Assembly (NCBI GenBank): GCA_007280515.1
Contig: QYPL01000004.1
Coordinates: 62,001 to 126,000 of the forward strand
Direction of reading: 5' to 3'
From: Sediminibacterium sp.
GTDB lineage: Bacteria > Bacteroidota > Bacteroidia > Chitinophagales > Chitinophagaceae
DNA: 64,000 nucleotides
Part shown: one piece after another, positions 26,371 to 35,204 of the stretch
Numbering within the stretch: the stretch's first letter is position 1
Layout: each line of letters begins with the position of its first letter
Translations under genes and position numbers: made by a program
Notes under the pieces: generated by a model
Databases searched by the model: none
Seen by the model: the letters and a program-made list of their open reading frames with translations, nothing else
What the model was told of the DNA's origin: nothing

Positions 26371-28041
26371 ATGAAATTCAGTACACAACTAAAGCAGTTC
26401 GGTTTAAATCTATTTAAAATGCTGACAATTTTTATTTTAACGATGCCATCACTGCAGGCATTTAGCCAAAATGATGATAATATTAATAGTAGAGATATTC
26501 TATACCTTACTTCTGGAGGTAAATTACATCCCTTACAAGCTATTATGGATATTAGACATTATAGCATTGCCTTAGAGGTGGATATCGCCAAGCAATCTAT
26601 TAGTGGCAGCACTGAAGTAAGTTTGAATTTGTCTAAAAAAACCGATACTATTTTACTTGATTTAATTCATTTATATAAGGTTACTAAAATTAAAGTGAAT
26701 AATAAAGCAACCGCCTTCTACCAACACGACGATAAAATATTTATAAGTTCAGCTTCAGGTTTTGAAATAGGCAATCAAAAAGTATACATTGAATATAGTG
26801 GTATACCTTCGGTGGCAGTTAAGCCTCCTTGGGATGGTGGATTTACTTGGAAAAAAGATAGTGCAGGGTTTGATTGGATATCCATTAATATTCAAGGGGA
26901 AGGTGGAAAAATGTATTACCCTTGTAAGGATCATCCTAGTGATGAGCCGAATGAAGGAGCCGATTTAAAAATTACAGTGCCTTCTCATTTAGTAGTTGCT
27001 GGCCCAGGCTTATTAATGAATGTAAATACTAAGAAAAATAAGTCTACTTATCATTGGAAAACAAATTATACGATTAGTAACTATTGTATTGTATTTAATA
27101 TAGGAAAGTATAAAGTGTACAAAGATGAGTTAACTACTATACTAGGTAATAAAGTACCTATTGAATATTATGTATTAGAGGTGGATACCATACATGCTAA
27201 AAAAGTTATTGAAACTAAAAAAAGAGATAATAAAATATTAGAAAAATATTTTGGGGAATACCCTTGGGCTAAAGAAAAAATTGGGATTGCTGAAGTACCT
27301 AACTCTGGTATGGAGCATCAAACCATGATTACTTTTGATAACAAGTTTAGGTATAAAACTATTAATGGTCAAGATTATTCAGATAACTTATTTCATGAGT
27401 ATGCACATGAGTGGTGGGCCAATAAAGTAACTAATAAAGACTGGGGCCATATGTGGATTCAGGAAGGTATTGGTACCTATGCTGAAGCTTTAGCGATGTT
27501 GGAAATTGGCGGTCAAACTTCTTATGATGAAATAATTGCTGGCCATAGACGTAATTCAAGAAACAGAAAGGCCATTGTACCAGCGGGTGATGAAATTACA
27601 GAAGAAGAAGTATATTCCGGTGGAGATATTTATGGAAAAGGTTCTTTTTTCATGCATAGTTTAAGATACTTAATTGGAGATGAAATCTTCTTCCCTACTT
27701 TAAAGAAATTATCTACAGACCCTCAGACTACCTATGACAATTTTGTTACTACAATGGATGTAGAAAAATTATTTAGTAATGCTACAGGTAAGGACTTAAA
27801 ACCTTTCTTTGATTTCTTTTTACGTACTACCAACGTTTTAGATATAACAGTGAAAGAAGTAGGTTTTCAAAAATTCCAAATTAAGCAAAATAATTTCTTT
27901 ATGCCTTTACCATTTGAGATTACATCTAATGGTCAAACTACACGTACCCTTATTCCTAGTGAAGGTATTATGGTGAATGCTGCCTTGCCACCTCAAGTAG
28001 ATGCTAAAGGATATTATTTGAAAAAAGTAACGCTACAATAA
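26371..28041 (+). CDS. M1 family metallopeptidase (aminopeptidase N-like), exported
   Basis: 556 residues. Sec signal peptide about 1-33 ending in AFSQ. The M1 zinc site is intact: H342-E343-Y-A-H346 followed 18 residues later by E365 (WIQEGIGTYAE). The exopeptidase motif is GMEH in place of GAMEN (NSGMEHQTM). Shorter than classic aminopeptidase N: it lacks the long C-terminal helical domain. A second M1 gene follows 48 bases later, so they form a pair that degrades extracytoplasmic peptides. Confidence 0.9.
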   Translation: MKFSTQLKQFGLNLFKMLTIFILTMPSLQAFSQNDDNINSRDILYLTSGGKLHPLQAIMDIRHYSIALEVDIAKQSISGSTEVSLNLSKKTDTILLDLIHLYKVTKIKVNNKATAFYQHDDKIFISSASGFEIGNQKVYIEYSGIPSVAVKPPWDGGFTWKKDSAGFDWISINIQGEGGKMYYPCKDHPSDEPNEGADLKITVPSHLVVAGPGLLMNVNTKKNKSTYHWKTNYTISNYCIVFNIGKYKVYKDELTTILGNKVPIEYYVLEVDTIHAKKVIETKKRDNKILEKYFGEYPWAKEKIGIAEVPNSGMEHQTMITFDNKFRYKTINGQDYSDNLFHEYAHEWWANKVTNKDWGHMWIQEGIGTYAEALAMLEIGGQTSYDEIIAGHRRNSRNRKAIVPAGDEITEEEVYSGGDIYGKGSFFMHSLRYLIGDEIFFPTLKKLSTDPQTTYDNFVTTMDVEKLFSNATGKDLKPFFDFFLRTTNVLDITVKEVGFQKFQIKQNNFFMPLPFEITSNGQTTRTLIPSEGIMVNAALPPQVDAKGYYLKKVTLQ

Positions 28042-28089
28042 AATATCTAATAAAAATATTTTAATAAAATATACAATACTATTAATCTA

Positions 28090-29733
28090 ATGAAAAGAAT
28101 ATTAAATTTATTTACAATTGCAATACTAATTGTATCTCCTTATATTTCAAAGGCAGATACCTACCCTATTAATAAAAATATAGATGTAAAACATTATGTA
28201 TTTAATTTAAGTTTATCAGATGCTGATAATGAAATTACAGGTACCACGCTGGTCACTATTAGTTTTAAGGAAGCGGGTATGAAAAATTTCCGTCTTGATT
28301 TTATTAATAAAACAACTTCAAGGCAGGACAAAGGTATGGTGGTAGATGCTGTTAATAGTTCTAACCTCGCGGTAAACTATACGCATCAAAATGATGAACT
28401 CATCATTAGTTTACCAGCTCCTTCTACTTTAAATCAAACATTAACATTCACCATTCAATACCATGGTATTCCATTCGATGGTTTAAGAATTGGGGCTACT
28501 AAATTAGGTGACCGAAGTTTTTTTAATGAAAACTGGCCTAATCGTGGAAGACATTGGCTACCTATTGTTGACCATCCGCATGATAAAGCTACTTCTGAAT
28601 TTATTGTAAAAGCGCCTTCTCATTATAAAGTGGTGTCTAATGGTTTATTAATGGAAGAATCTGAACTTGGTAATAGTACAAGACTTACACATTGGAAACA
28701 ATCAGTGCCTGTATCTTCTTGGTTATTTGTTTTAGGGGTAGCCGATTTTGCTGTTAAATATGTAGATGAATTCAGAGGAAAATCGATACAAACATGGGTG
28801 TATGCTAAAAACAGGGAAGCAGGTTTTTATGATTTTGATGAGCCCACTAAAAAAGTATTAGAATTTTATTCAAATTACGTTGGCCCTTATGCTTATGAAA
28901 AATTAGCGAATATTCAAACCCCTAGTGTGAATGGTGGTATGGAAACTTCTTCTGCTATATTTTATGGCGAGGATTTAGTAACCGGTAAAAGAGATGACAG
29001 AACTAGAAATGTAGTCATTCATGAAATTGCTCATCAATGGTTTGGCAATGCCATTACTGAAACTACTTGGGACGATGCTTGGTTAAGCGAAGGCTTTGCT
29101 ACTTTTTTTACTTTATTATTTATTGAAAATGCATACGGCAAGGATGAATATACTAAGGGTATTATAAAAGCAAGAAAAACTGTTTATGATTTATCAGTTA
29201 AAATGCCTGACTTCAGTATTGTAAGTGAGAGAACAGCAGAAAAAGAACAAGTGACTAGTGGTCTTACTTATCAAAAAGGGGCTTGGGTACTTCATATGCT
29301 TAGAAATTTAATGGGGGATACAAATTTCAAAAAAGGAATTCAAAATTATTATGCAAAGTATTTTAATGCGAATACCACCACCTCTGCATTCAGAGAAGAA
29401 ATGGAAAAAGTAGTTGGTAAGGATTTAAAATTATTTTTTAAGCAGTGGTTGTATCAGTCTATTAACCCTACTATTAATGCCAGTTGGACTTATAATGCAA
29501 GTGCGAAAAAACTAACTGTGCAGTTACATCAAGCGCAGGGAGATAGGTTTTTATATTCATTACCTGTAGAAATTGGATATTATAAAAAAGGTGCAATCAC
29601 ACCTACTATACTTACCATGAATTTGAAGGATAAAGACCAAGTGTTTAGTTTCCCTTTAGCGACTGCTCCTGAGAAATTGGAACTAGATCCTAGGGCTGTT
29701 TTATTGAATGATGGGAAGATGAGTAAGGAGTAG
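28090..29733 (+). CDS. M1 family metallopeptidase, exported (second of pair)
   Basis: 547 residues. Signal peptide ends near SKADT (about 1-23). Zinc site H311-E312-I-A-H315 with E334 18 residues on (WLSEGFATFF). The exopeptidase motif reads GGMETSS, so it differs from its neighbour (GMEHQ) and from GAMEN. The two proteins share length and architecture but are clearly diverged, so the duplication is old. Ends near QVFSFPLATAPEKLELDP. Confidence 0.9.
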   Translation: MKRILNLFTIAILIVSPYISKADTYPINKNIDVKHYVFNLSLSDADNEITGTTLVTISFKEAGMKNFRLDFINKTTSRQDKGMVVDAVNSSNLAVNYTHQNDELIISLPAPSTLNQTLTFTIQYHGIPFDGLRIGATKLGDRSFFNENWPNRGRHWLPIVDHPHDKATSEFIVKAPSHYKVVSNGLLMEESELGNSTRLTHWKQSVPVSSWLFVLGVADFAVKYVDEFRGKSIQTWVYAKNREAGFYDFDEPTKKVLEFYSNYVGPYAYEKLANIQTPSVNGGMETSSAIFYGEDLVTGKRDDRTRNVVIHEIAHQWFGNAITETTWDDAWLSEGFATFFTLLFIENAYGKDEYTKGIIKARKTVYDLSVKMPDFSIVSERTAEKEQVTSGLTYQKGAWVLHMLRNLMGDTNFKKGIQNYYAKYFNANTTTSAFREEMEKVVGKDLKLFFKQWLYQSINPTINASWTYNASAKKLTVQLHQAQGDRFLYSLPVEIGYYKKGAITPTILTMNLKDKDQVFSFPLATAPEKLELDPRAVLLNDGKMSKE

Positions 29734-29866
29734 AAATTATGTCCCAAGTTTAGCTGAATTTCAAGCTATTGAGTTCATTTTGAGCCTTAAATCACAGGAT
29801 TTTGGGGGCAAATTTAAGACTAAATAGAAAAATCGGGGTATATTGCATCAAAATTATAAAGGCACG

Positions 29867-31132
29867 ATGACAATTCTTCTACGACAAGTCAAAATTGCAG
29901 ATACAAAGTCGCCTTTTAATGGCTTGGTTAAAGACATTCTTCTCCAAGATCATCAAATCATCTCCATTTCAGATAAATACAAAGGCGAAGCTGATCAAAT
30001 CTTAGAATTAAAGAACGCATTTGTTAGCCCCGGCTTTGTAGACCCCTTTGTTCATTTCTGTGATCCAGGAATGGAACATAGAGAAACCTTGCATACTGGC
30101 GCTGAAGCAGCTCAGCAAGGAGGTTTTACTACCGTTTTTGTAATACCTAATACTCAACCCGTTATTGATACCAAGTCTCAAGTGACTTATATCAAACAAC
30201 ATAGTCAAGAATTGCCCATTCATATTTTACCCATTGGCGCCCTTTCTAAAAAATTAGAAGGCAAGGATTTAGCAGAAATGATTGACATGCACAGTAATGG
30301 AGCAGTTGCTTTCAGTGATGGTTCCTACCCCGTTCAATCTACCCTACTATTTTTAAAAGCCTTACAATATGTAAAAGCCTTCGAGGGTGTGGTTATTCAA
30401 ATGCCTATCGATAAAAGCTTAGGCAGTTTAGGCTTAATGAACGAAGGAATTTTATCAACTAAATTAGGACTACCGGGTATACCCGCCATTGCAGAAGAAT
30501 TAATTATTCATAGAGATATAGAATTACTAAAATATACTAATTCAAAATTACATATCACGGGTGTAAGTACCGCTAAAGGAATTGCTTTAATAGTAGCTGC
30601 AAAAAAAGAAGGACTTCAAATTACTTGTAGCGTAACGCCTTATCATTTATTCTTTACTGAAGAAGATTTAAACAACTACGATACTTTATTAAAAGTATTT
30701 CCTCCACTTAGAACTAAAGAAGATCAAAAAGCATTAATAAGCGCTGTTGAAAATGGCACAGTAGATTGTATTAGCACACATCATATGCCTCAGGACTGGG
30801 ATGGTAAAACCATCGAATTTGAAAACGCCAAAGCGGGTATAGCCTCTATTGAAACTAGTTTTGCTGCTGTGAAGCAAGCCATACCTTCTTTATCTGAACT
30901 AAGATTATCAGCATTGTTTTCAAGTAATGCTAGAAATATCTTCAGCCTTTCTTCAGCAACTATTGCAGAAGGCGCTGAGGCTGAATTAACGCTGTTTAGT
31001 ACAAAAGGATCGACGAACTTATCGAAAACTCATTCGAAAAGTAAGTCTGCCAACTCTCCTTTCTGGGATATAACCTTAACAGGTAAAGTTTTAGGAACTT
31101 ATGTAAAAGGGAAGTTATCAATAAACAAATAA
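29867..31132 (+). CDS. pyrC: Dihydroorotase-like protein, probably catalytically impaired (PyrC/PyrX type)
   Basis: 421 residues from ATG 29867 (an in-frame TTG at 29843 is upstream). Amidohydrolase fold related to class I dihydroorotase: SPGFVDPFVHF, NTQPVIDTKSQ, HITGVSTAKG and KVFPPLRTKEDQKALI. Key residues are changed: the HxH metal pair reads F61-V-H63, the substrate Arg is C65, the usual TDHAP Asp is H305 (STHHMP), and the HCED segment is absent. This resembles a Bacteroidota subgroup and the inactive dihydroorotases that scaffold aspartate carbamoyltransferase in pseudomonads. If so a true dihydroorotase must be encoded outside the window. Confidence 0.8.
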   Translation: MTILLRQVKIADTKSPFNGLVKDILLQDHQIISISDKYKGEADQILELKNAFVSPGFVDPFVHFCDPGMEHRETLHTGAEAAQQGGFTTVFVIPNTQPVIDTKSQVTYIKQHSQELPIHILPIGALSKKLEGKDLAEMIDMHSNGAVAFSDGSYPVQSTLLFLKALQYVKAFEGVVIQMPIDKSLGSLGLMNEGILSTKLGLPGIPAIAEELIIHRDIELLKYTNSKLHITGVSTAKGIALIVAAKKEGLQITCSVTPYHLFFTEEDLNNYDTLLKVFPPLRTKEDQKALISAVENGTVDCISTHHMPQDWDGKTIEFENAKAGIASIETSFAAVKQAIPSLSELRLSALFSSNARNIFSLSSATIAEGAEAELTLFSTKGSTNLSKTHSKSKSANSPFWDITLTGKVLGTYVKGKLSINK

Positions 31133-31137
31133 TTTCT

Positions 31138-31189
31138 CTAAATAATTATTCTAATAAATTACTCTAATAAATTACGCTAATAAATAAAA
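31138..31189. repeat. Four 13-bp tandem units after pyrC
   Basis: Units at 31138-31150, 31151-31163, 31164-31176 and 31177-31189; the middle two are CTAATAAATTACT and CTAATAAATTACG, the outer two degenerate. The sequence at the pyrC stop (31130-31137) resembles the unit. Confidence 0.85.
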
Positions 31190-31193
31190 AATT

Positions 31194-31715
31194 ATGGAAA
31201 CTAAAATTACTACACATATTGTCAAAGGTTTAATATTAAGTGCTATCTCTATTGTATTTAGTGTAGTTATGTATGTATTTAATTTATTTGAATACAGCTG
31301 GTTAAGCTGGATAAATACGGCTATTATAATGGGTGGGTTAATTTATGGTAATATATTGTATGCTAATCAAAATAGTAATAATGTAACATTTGGTAATTTA
31401 TTTGCACATGGTTTTAAAACGACAGCTGTTATTATTGTTATTACCACCGCTTATACAGTACTAGCTTTCAAAGTATTATTTCCAGACATGATTGATATTA
31501 TTTTAGAAATATCTAGAAAGAAAATGTTAGAAAATCCTAAAATGACAGATGAAATGATTGAGCAAGCCATGAGCATGACTAAAAAATTCTTTGTACCCTT
31601 TGCAATAGGGGGTACTATTTTAGGAACAGGTTTTACTGGGGCCATTGCATCACTTATTGGAGCAGCTGTTGCTAAGAAGAACCCTATAGATCTTTTCTCT
31701 AATCCTGCTTCTTAA
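31194..31715 (+). CDS. DUF4199 membrane protein
   Basis: 173 residues with four predicted membrane helices (about 12-30, 38-56, 75-98, 140-162) and a charged loop with KKMLENPKMTDEMIEQAMSM. This matches the DUF4199 family, found mainly in Bacteroidota and of unknown function. It lies nine bases before the GT2 gene, in the order pyrC-DUF4199-GT2-GT4 that recurs in the phylum. Confidence 0.8.
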   Translation: METKITTHIVKGLILSAISIVFSVVMYVFNLFEYSWLSWINTAIIMGGLIYGNILYANQNSNNVTFGNLFAHGFKTTAVIIVITTAYTVLAFKVLFPDMIDIILEISRKKMLENPKMTDEMIEQAMSMTKKFFVPFAIGGTILGTGFTGAIASLIGAAVAKKNPIDLFSNPAS

Positions 31716-31724
31716 TAATTATTT

Positions 31725-32672
31725 ATGCAAATTTCTGTAGTTATACCTTTATTGAATGAAGCCGAATCATTACCTGAATTAATACAGTGGATTGACCGTG
31801 TCATGCAAAAAAATAATTATTCTTACGAAGTAATTATGGTTGACGATGGCAGTAAGGATAATAGCTGGCAAACCATACAAACTTTAAGAACTACCTACCC
31901 TTCTTTAAAAGGAATTAAGTTTCAACGCAATTACGGAAAGTCTGCAGCATTAAATGAAGGCTTCAAAATGGCTCAAGGAGATATTGTAGTAACCATGGAT
32001 GCCGACTTGCAAGATTCACCCGACGAGATTCCTGAATTTTATGATATGATTACCAAAGAAGGGTATCATTTAGTAAGTGGATGGAAGAAAAAAAGATATG
32101 ATAATACTTTAACTAAGAATATTCCTTCGAAAATATATAATGCGGTAGCAAGAAGAAGTTCTGGTATCGTATTACACGATTTTAATTGCGGTATTAAGGC
32201 CTATCAATTAAAAGTGATAAAAAGTATTGAAGTATTTGGAGAGATGCACCGCTACATTCCTATTTTAGCTAAATGGGCTGGGTTTACTAAAATTGGGGAG
32301 AAAGTAGTGGTACACCAAGCTAGAAAATACGGCACTACTAAATTTGGTTGGGAGCGTTTTGTAAATGGATTTTTAGACTTAATGACCATTCAGTTTTTAT
32401 CGAAATTTGGTAAAAAGCCTATGCAATTTTTTGGTTTAATTGGTAGCTTATTTTTCTTAATTGGTTTTATTTCTTTTGGTAATATTGTTTTTGATAAATT
32501 TATGAACCCCGATTTCGGCGTTACCAACAAGCCTGCGTTTTATATTGCCTTGGTTTCTATGATTATTGGTGTTCAATTATTCTTAGCAGGTTTTATTGCA
32601 GAATTAGTAAATCGCAACGCTGTTGATAGAAATTCTTATCTAATTGAAGATAAATTGGGTTTCAATAGCTAA
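31725..32672 (+). CDS. Family 2 glycosyltransferase with C-terminal membrane helices (GtrB/DPM1-like)
   Basis: 315 residues. The GT-A core shows VVIPLLNEAESLPELI, VDDGSKDNSWQ and the DxD motif TMDADLQDSPDEI, typical of polyprenyl-phosphate sugar transferases. Two membrane helices (about 235-258 and 270-295) follow. It probably puts a sugar on undecaprenyl phosphate for surface-glycan decoration. Sixteen bases separate it from the next transferase gene. Confidence 0.87.
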   Translation: MQISVVIPLLNEAESLPELIQWIDRVMQKNNYSYEVIMVDDGSKDNSWQTIQTLRTTYPSLKGIKFQRNYGKSAALNEGFKMAQGDIVVTMDADLQDSPDEIPEFYDMITKEGYHLVSGWKKKRYDNTLTKNIPSKIYNAVARRSSGIVLHDFNCGIKAYQLKVIKSIEVFGEMHRYIPILAKWAGFTKIGEKVVVHQARKYGTTKFGWERFVNGFLDLMTIQFLSKFGKKPMQFFGLIGSLFFLIGFISFGNIVFDKFMNPDFGVTNKPAFYIALVSMIIGVQLFLAGFIAELVNRNAVDRNSYLIEDKLGFNS

Positions 32673-32688
32673 TTAGTAATCTTTTCAC

Positions 32689-33825
32689 ATGAATAAGAAA
32701 GTGATTATTATTGGGTCGGCTTGGCCACTAAGAGCAGGAGGATTAGCCACTTTTAATGAGCGATTAGCCAAACAGTTTATTCAAGAAGGTTTTGATACCA
32801 GTATTTATACATTCTCTTTACAGTATCCAAGCTTTTTATTTCCAGGTTCTACTCAGTTGTCTAAAGAACCAGCACCCATTGGTTTAAAAATTAAAGCCTG
32901 TATTAACTCCATTAATCCACTAAATTGGTTGAAACTGGGTAATGAACTTAGAAATTTAAAACCCGATTTTATTGTTGTTCGTTTTTGGATGCCTTTTTTT
33001 GGCCCTTGCTTAGGGACAATACTAAGAATAGTGAATCGTAATAAATTCACAGAAATTATTTGCATAGCCGATAATGTAATACCTCATGAGAAAAGAATGG
33101 GAGACACAGTATTAACTAGGTATTTCTTTTCATCTATTCACCGTTTTGTAACCATGAGTGAAAAGGTAAACCAGGACTTAAAAACCTTTACCCAAAAACC
33201 TTCTATCAATATTGTTCACCCTATTTATGATAATTTCGGGGACATTATTAATAAAGAAGAAGCGCGTACACATTTATCCTTACCTATTCATGAAAAGATT
33301 ATTTTATTCTTTGGCTTTATTAGAAAATATAAAGGCTTGGATTTATTATTAGATGCCATGAACGACCCCCGCATAAAAGAAGCTAATATTAAATTATTAG
33401 TAGCAGGTGAATTTTATGATAATAAAGAGCAGTACGAATCTATTATTTCAAAAAATAATTTAGCAAACTGCTTATACTTAAGAACTCAATTCATAGACAA
33501 TAGCGAAGTTAAATATTATTTAGGCGCTGCCGATTTTGTAATTCAACCTTATAAGCAAGCAACTCAAAGTGGGGTTACACCCTTAGCCTACCATTTTGAA
33601 AAGCCCATGCTGGTAAGCAATGTGGGAGGCCTTGCAAGCTTAGTACCTCATTTAAAAGTGGGTGTGGTTACCGAACCTAATGCAAATGCTATTGCCTCAG
33701 GTATTATACAGTTGTATGAATTAGGAGAAACCCATTTTTTAAAGCACCTTTGTGAAGAAAAAAAGAAGTTTAGTTGGGATAAATTAACGGCTGCTATTAT
33801 AGAAAAGAAATTAACTGAATATTAA
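32689..33825 (+). CDS. Glycosyltransferase family 4/1
   Basis: 378 residues, GT-B fold. The N-terminal glycine-rich loop is SAWPLRAGGLATFNERLA; the C-terminal donor-site region contains FFGFIRKYKGLDLLLDAM and QPYKQATQSGVTPLAYHFEKP. Acceptor and donor are unknown. It should act on the cytoplasmic face in glycan assembly, with the GT2, GmhA and HAD genes beside it. A tandem array starts right after its stop. Confidence 0.85.
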   Translation: MNKKVIIIGSAWPLRAGGLATFNERLAKQFIQEGFDTSIYTFSLQYPSFLFPGSTQLSKEPAPIGLKIKACINSINPLNWLKLGNELRNLKPDFIVVRFWMPFFGPCLGTILRIVNRNKFTEIICIADNVIPHEKRMGDTVLTRYFFSSIHRFVTMSEKVNQDLKTFTQKPSINIVHPIYDNFGDIINKEEARTHLSLPIHEKIILFFGFIRKYKGLDLLLDAMNDPRIKEANIKLLVAGEFYDNKEQYESIISKNNLANCLYLRTQFIDNSEVKYYLGAADFVIQPYKQATQSGVTPLAYHFEKPMLVSNVGGLASLVPHLKVGVVTEPNANAIASGIIQLYELGETHFLKHLCEEKKKFSWDKLTAAIIEKKLTEY

Positions 33826-33838
33826 ATTATTGGACTAG

Positions 33839-33903
33839 AATATTGGACTAAAAAATTAGATTAAAATATTAGATTACGATATTAGATTACGATATTAGAT
33901 TAA
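33839..33903. repeat. Degenerate 13-bp tandem array after the GT4 gene
   Basis: About six units. The cleanest are ATATTAGATTACG at 33866-33878 and 33879-33891 and a partial third from 33892; earlier units (TATTGGACTAGAA, TATTGGACTAAAA) are diverged. It lies in the 100-bp gap before gmhA. Confidence 0.88.
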
Positions 33904-33925
33904 TAAATACAGTATAATTAATTAT

Positions 33926-34501
33926 ATGCAAACAAAAATAAACAGTATCATTAATGCTTCTATTCAAGTGAAGCAAGACATATTAGAAAAAGGAGAATTA
34001 GCTGCCACCCTTGAAAAAGTAATTGCAGTTATTACCCATGCCTTTAAAAATGGTAACAGTGTTTATTTTGCAGGTAATGGAGGAAGTGCTGCAGATGCAC
34101 AACATTTAGCTGCTGAGTTTTCTGGGCGTTTCTACAAAGACCGTAAAGCCTTACCTTCTGAAGCCTTACATTGCAATACCTCTTATTTAACAGCGGTAGC
34201 CAACGACTATAGTTATGATGTAATTTATTCAAGGTTACTCGAAGGATTAGCTAAACCAGGTGATGTATTAGTAGGTTTAAGTACTTCAGGAAATTCAGGT
34301 AATATTGTAAAAGCCTTTGAAAAATCTAAAGAATTAAAAGTAGTAACGGTTGGTTTTACAGGAGCTGAAGGTGGTAAAATGAAAGAGCTAAGTGATTATT
34401 TAATTAATGTTCCTTCCACCGATACCCCTCGTATTCAAGAAAGTCATATTTTACTAGGCCATATAATTTGTGAACTAGTCGAGAAAAATATTTTCGGATA
34501 A
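33926..34501 (+). CDS. gmhA: Sedoheptulose-7-phosphate isomerase / SIS-domain protein
   Basis: 191 residues. Features of GmhA: FAGNGGSAADAQHLAAEFSG, GLSTSGNSGNIVKAFE, and a C-terminal IQESHILLGHIICELVE with the zinc His and Glu residues. It converts sedoheptulose 7-phosphate to heptose 7-phosphate for LPS or glycan heptose. The HAD phosphatase follows 95 bases later, but no HldE-like kinase is in the window. Confidence 0.88.
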   Translation: MQTKINSIINASIQVKQDILEKGELAATLEKVIAVITHAFKNGNSVYFAGNGGSAADAQHLAAEFSGRFYKDRKALPSEALHCNTSYLTAVANDYSYDVIYSRLLEGLAKPGDVLVGLSTSGNSGNIVKAFEKSKELKVVTVGFTGAEGGKMKELSDYLINVPSTDTPRIQESHILLGHIICELVEKNIFG

Positions 34502-34515
34502 TTCTAATTCTATTG

Positions 34516-34565
34516 CTAAATAATTATAATTCTAAATAGTTATAAGTTTAAATAATTATAAATTT
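34516..34565. repeat. 16-17-bp tandem units after gmhA
   Basis: Three units at 34516-34531, 34532-34548 and 34549-34565, variants of CTAAATAATTATAATT. They fill about half of the 95-bp gap between gmhA and the HAD gene. Confidence 0.78.
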
Positions 34566-34596
34566 ATATAATTAAAAAGATAGATAAATTCAATAC

Positions 34597-35148
34597 ATGT
34601 TTAATTTTAATACCATAGATAAGAACTGGACTTTATTTTTAGATAGAGATGGGGTCATTAATTTTGAAAGAAATAATGACTATGTTACAACTTGGGCTGA
34701 ATTTGAGTTTTACGATGAAAGTAAAAAGGCCCTGCCCCTTTTAGCACAAAAATTTTCAACCATTGTTATAACCACCAACCAAAAAGGTGTAGGTAGGGGA
34801 ATAATGACAGAAGATGCTTTAACCACTATTCACCAAAATATGGTGTCGGATATTAATAAAATGGGTGGCAGAATCGATCATATATTTTACTGTACCGATT
34901 TAGAAAACGATTCCATTAATAGAAAACCACAGCCTGGTATGGCATTACAAGCTAAGGAGAAATTCCCTAGTATTGATTTTACAAAGTCTATTATGGTAGG
35001 CAATAGAACTAGCGATATGGAATTTGGAAGAAATGCAGGACTGCACACTGTATTTTTAGCCACTACACATCCTGAAACGGCCTTTCCTAATACTTTAATA
35101 GATTACAGATTCAATCATTTACTAGAATTTGCAAATGCCATTCAATAA
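34597..35148 (+). CDS. HAD-IIIA phosphatase, GmhB/histidinol-phosphatase-like
   Basis: 183 residues. HAD motif I is FLDRDGVINFE, motif II TTNQKGVGRG, motif III/IV NRKPQPGM and VGNRTSDMEFG. The four zinc-binding Cys/His residues found in E. coli GmhB between motifs II and III are not visible (segment FYCTDLENDSINRKPQPGM). Position beside gmhA argues for heptose-bisphosphate phosphatase, but this is not certain. Confidence 0.78.
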   Translation: MFNFNTIDKNWTLFLDRDGVINFERNNDYVTTWAEFEFYDESKKALPLLAQKFSTIVITTNQKGVGRGIMTEDALTTIHQNMVSDINKMGGRIDHIFYCTDLENDSINRKPQPGMALQAKEKFPSIDFTKSIMVGNRTSDMEFGRNAGLHTVFLATTHPETAFPNTLIDYRFNHLLEFANAIQ

Positions 35149-35178
35149 AAAAGCACCTAGTATTCACTAAGCGCTTTT
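35149..35178. terminator. Likely hairpin terminator between HAD gene and lepA
   Basis: AAAAGCACCTAG (35149-35160) pairs with CTAAGCGCTTTT (35167-35178) except at two mismatches, loop TATTCA. The genes on both sides converge on it. Confidence 0.5.
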
Positions 35179-35204
35179 ATAATTTTTCAAACTATGTTTT
35201 ATTA

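Noticed and set aside
33839-33903. Possible small CRISPR array
   Set aside because: Units are contiguous 13-mers with no spacers and drift in sequence; no cas genes are near. It is a simple tandem repeat.
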